Origin: Candidatus Poribacteria bacterium
GTDB lineage: Bacteria; Poribacteria; WGA-4E; WGA-3G
Direction of reading: 5' to 3'
DNA: 6,816 nt
NCBI GenBank assembly: GCA_009842375.1
Contig: VYFM01000113.1
Span: 1 to 6,816 of the forward strand
Shown here piece by piece: positions 5,752-6,816 of this stretch (position 1 is its first letter; each line of letters starts with the position of its first letter). Made by a program: the position numbers and the translations under genes. The notes under the pieces were generated by a model. It ran no database searches. It saw only the letters and a program-made list of their open reading frames with translations, and was not told where the DNA came from.

Positions 5752-6806
5752 TATTCAACTGGGGGCAGGACGCAGGCGCCGATACTGCCGCCCACCTTCG
5801 CCGCCGAGGCCCGCTCGGCGTCCCGGGCCAGGTGCACATAGCGAGACGTGGTGGACACCTCCCGGTGGCCGAGCAGCTTCCCGATCATCGGAAACCCCTC
5901 CCCGATCTCCACGCCCCTCGATGCCCAGCTGTGACGAAGGTCGTGGATGCGCACATCCTCGAGACCGGCCCGCTCCCGGATGCGGTACCAGATCCGGGTC
6001 AGTCCCTTCAGGGGGCGGCCGGGAAACTGCCCGGCGATGACCCAAGGGTTGTCGTCCGCCCGCGGAATGGACTCCAGCACCGATTCCACCGCGGCGGTCA
6101 GGGGGATATGCCGCAGGCCCGTCTTTCCGTCCCGCAGCCGGATTTCCCCAGCCGCCCGATCGACATCGTCCCATTTCAGTTGGAGAATCTCGTTCTTGCG
6201 GCAGCCGGTCAGCAGCAGCAGGCGGATCGCGGCGACGGCGGACTGAACCGCGAGGCCCTCCTTCTCCGCCTCGGCAAGCGCCTTCCCCAACTGCCGGTAT
6301 TCGCCGGCGGACAGGAACCGCTCCCGGGGCTCCTCCTTAAAGAGCCGCACCGACCGGCACGGATTCCGCCGGGGCGGCGTCATGCCCCAGGACTCGGCGA
6401 GCCGGAGCATGCTTGACACCACGCTGACCACCCGGTTCGCCTGGGTGGGACGGTCCCGCAGTCCACGATGGAGTTCACCGACCCGGGCCGGGTCCACCTC
6501 CGACAGCCGGAGTGTGCCCAGGGCCGGCATGATGTACTCGCGCAGCATCTGCTCGGTGGCGCTGACCGTGGACGGCCTGCAGTTCACCCGGACATGGGAT
6601 TCCAGGTACCGCCTGGCCAGTTCCGCCACAGTGAACTCCCCGACTTCCGGCCGAGATACCGGATCCAGTCCCCGCCGGATCCGGTCGATGACTTCCGATG
6701 CATTCCGTCGGGCCTGGTCGGCCGTCACCGATCCATAGCGGCCGAGCCCCACCCTCCTGAGCGCCCCACCCCGACCAGTCTGAAATAAACAAATTAAGCA
6801 GCCCAC
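5751..6806 (-). CDS. Tyrosine recombinase / P4-type integrase, N-terminus missing or outside the window
   Basis: This is a tandem paralogue of the neighbouring recombinase, roughly 40-50% identical by eye, with the same DNA-integration chemistry expected. All catalytic positions are present: Arg203 (TGCRKNE), Lys228 (GKTG), His288 and Arg291 (HDLRH), His314 (GHRE) and Tyr323 (SRYVHL), numbered from GTG 6806. The core-binding domain is about 58-148. Only the last part of the arm domain is visible (about 9-52, QTGRGGALRRVGLGRYGS aligning with QTRARGQAAKRITLGSHG of the paralogue), so some 40 N-terminal residues are absent. The frame stays open to the window edge, so GTG 6806 is only a formal start. 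The first codons (TTA, ATT, TGT, TTA, TTT) are AT-rich, unlike the rest of the gene, so the gene may be truncated near 6785 or simply continue beyond the window. Its stop at 5751 abuts the 9-bp repeat array. Confidence 0.85.
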   Translation of the reverse strand: MGCLICLFQTGRGGALRRVGLGRYGSVTADQARRNASEVIDRIRRGLDPVSRPEVGEFTVAELARRYLESHVRVNCRPSTVSATEQMLREYIMPALGTLRLSEVDPARVGELHRGLRDRPTQANRVVSVVSSMLRLAESWGMTPPRRNPCRSVRLFKEEPRERFLSAGEYRQLGKALAEAEKEGLAVQSAVAAIRLLLLTGCRKNEILQLKWDDVDRAAGEIRLRDGKTGLRHIPLTAAVESVLESIPRADDNPWVIAGQFPGRPLKGLTRIWYRIRERAGLEDVRIHDLRHSWASRGVEIGEGFPMIGKLLGHREVSTTSRYVHLARDAERASAAKVGGSIGACVLPPVE

Positions 6807-6816
6807 CCAAAGGATA

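Noticed and set aside
5716..5760. CRISPR-like array
   Set aside because: The units are 9 bp and directly adjacent with no spacers, so this is a simple tandem repeat.
5702..5839. N-terminal extension of the downstream recombinase to 5839
   Set aside because: It reads through the end of the neighbouring gene out of phase and through the 9-bp repeat. ATG 5701 has a proper GGAG site and begins a normal arm domain.
5181..6416. Long plus-strand open frames across the recombinase block
   Set aside because: They are antisense shadows in GC-rich DNA. The minus strand carries two full recombinase catalytic sets over the same bases.
4490..6816. Recombinase-in-trio (RIT) element
   Set aside because: Only two recombinases are visible, both of the P4 type with arm domains and separated by a gap. 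RIT elements carry three different tyrosine recombinases, usually overlapping.

Overview
The window looks like an accessory, mobile-element-associated stretch of a bacterial chromosome or integrated element. Gene organisation, Shine-Dalgarno sites and two P4/CP4-type tyrosine recombinases suggest a Gram-negative, probably Pseudomonadota; the host cannot be named from this sequence. Base composition is blocky: the left two thirds is of moderate GC, the recombinase block from about 4490 to 6780 is clearly GC-rich, and the last ~35 bases are AT-rich again.

Left part (1-2003): a possible C-terminal tail of a plus-strand gene enters at the left edge and ends at 113. It is followed by about 290 bases with only a short decayed-looking ORF. 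A minus-strand Fic-domain protein (560-1936) then has a plausible sigma70-type promoter at its right end and a convincing intrinsic terminator at its left end (401-438).

Middle part (2004-4281): two plus-strand genes diverge from fic. The first (TTG start at 2314) encodes a protein of the DUF6602 type with a PD-(D/E)xK-like nuclease signature. Its start codon overlaps the stop of a small upstream ORF as TTGA. The second (ending at 4281) is an uncharacterised protein of up to 323 residues whose start is uncertain.

Right part (4282-6816): after a junction of ~200 bases holding a possible gene relic lie two tandem, related minus-strand tyrosine recombinases. Both have the full R-K-HxxR-H-Y catalytic set. 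A 49-base gap with a 9-bp tandem repeat separates them. The upstream copy lacks the start of its N-terminal arm domain within this window, and its reading frame runs into AT-rich sequence at the right edge.

Taken together, an AMPylase-like Fic protein, a nuclease-like DUF6602 protein and an unknown protein lie next to integrases. This is the kind of cargo found in defence islands or integrative elements, but joint function is inference: the Fic gene is divergently transcribed and nothing in the sequence proves the genes work together.
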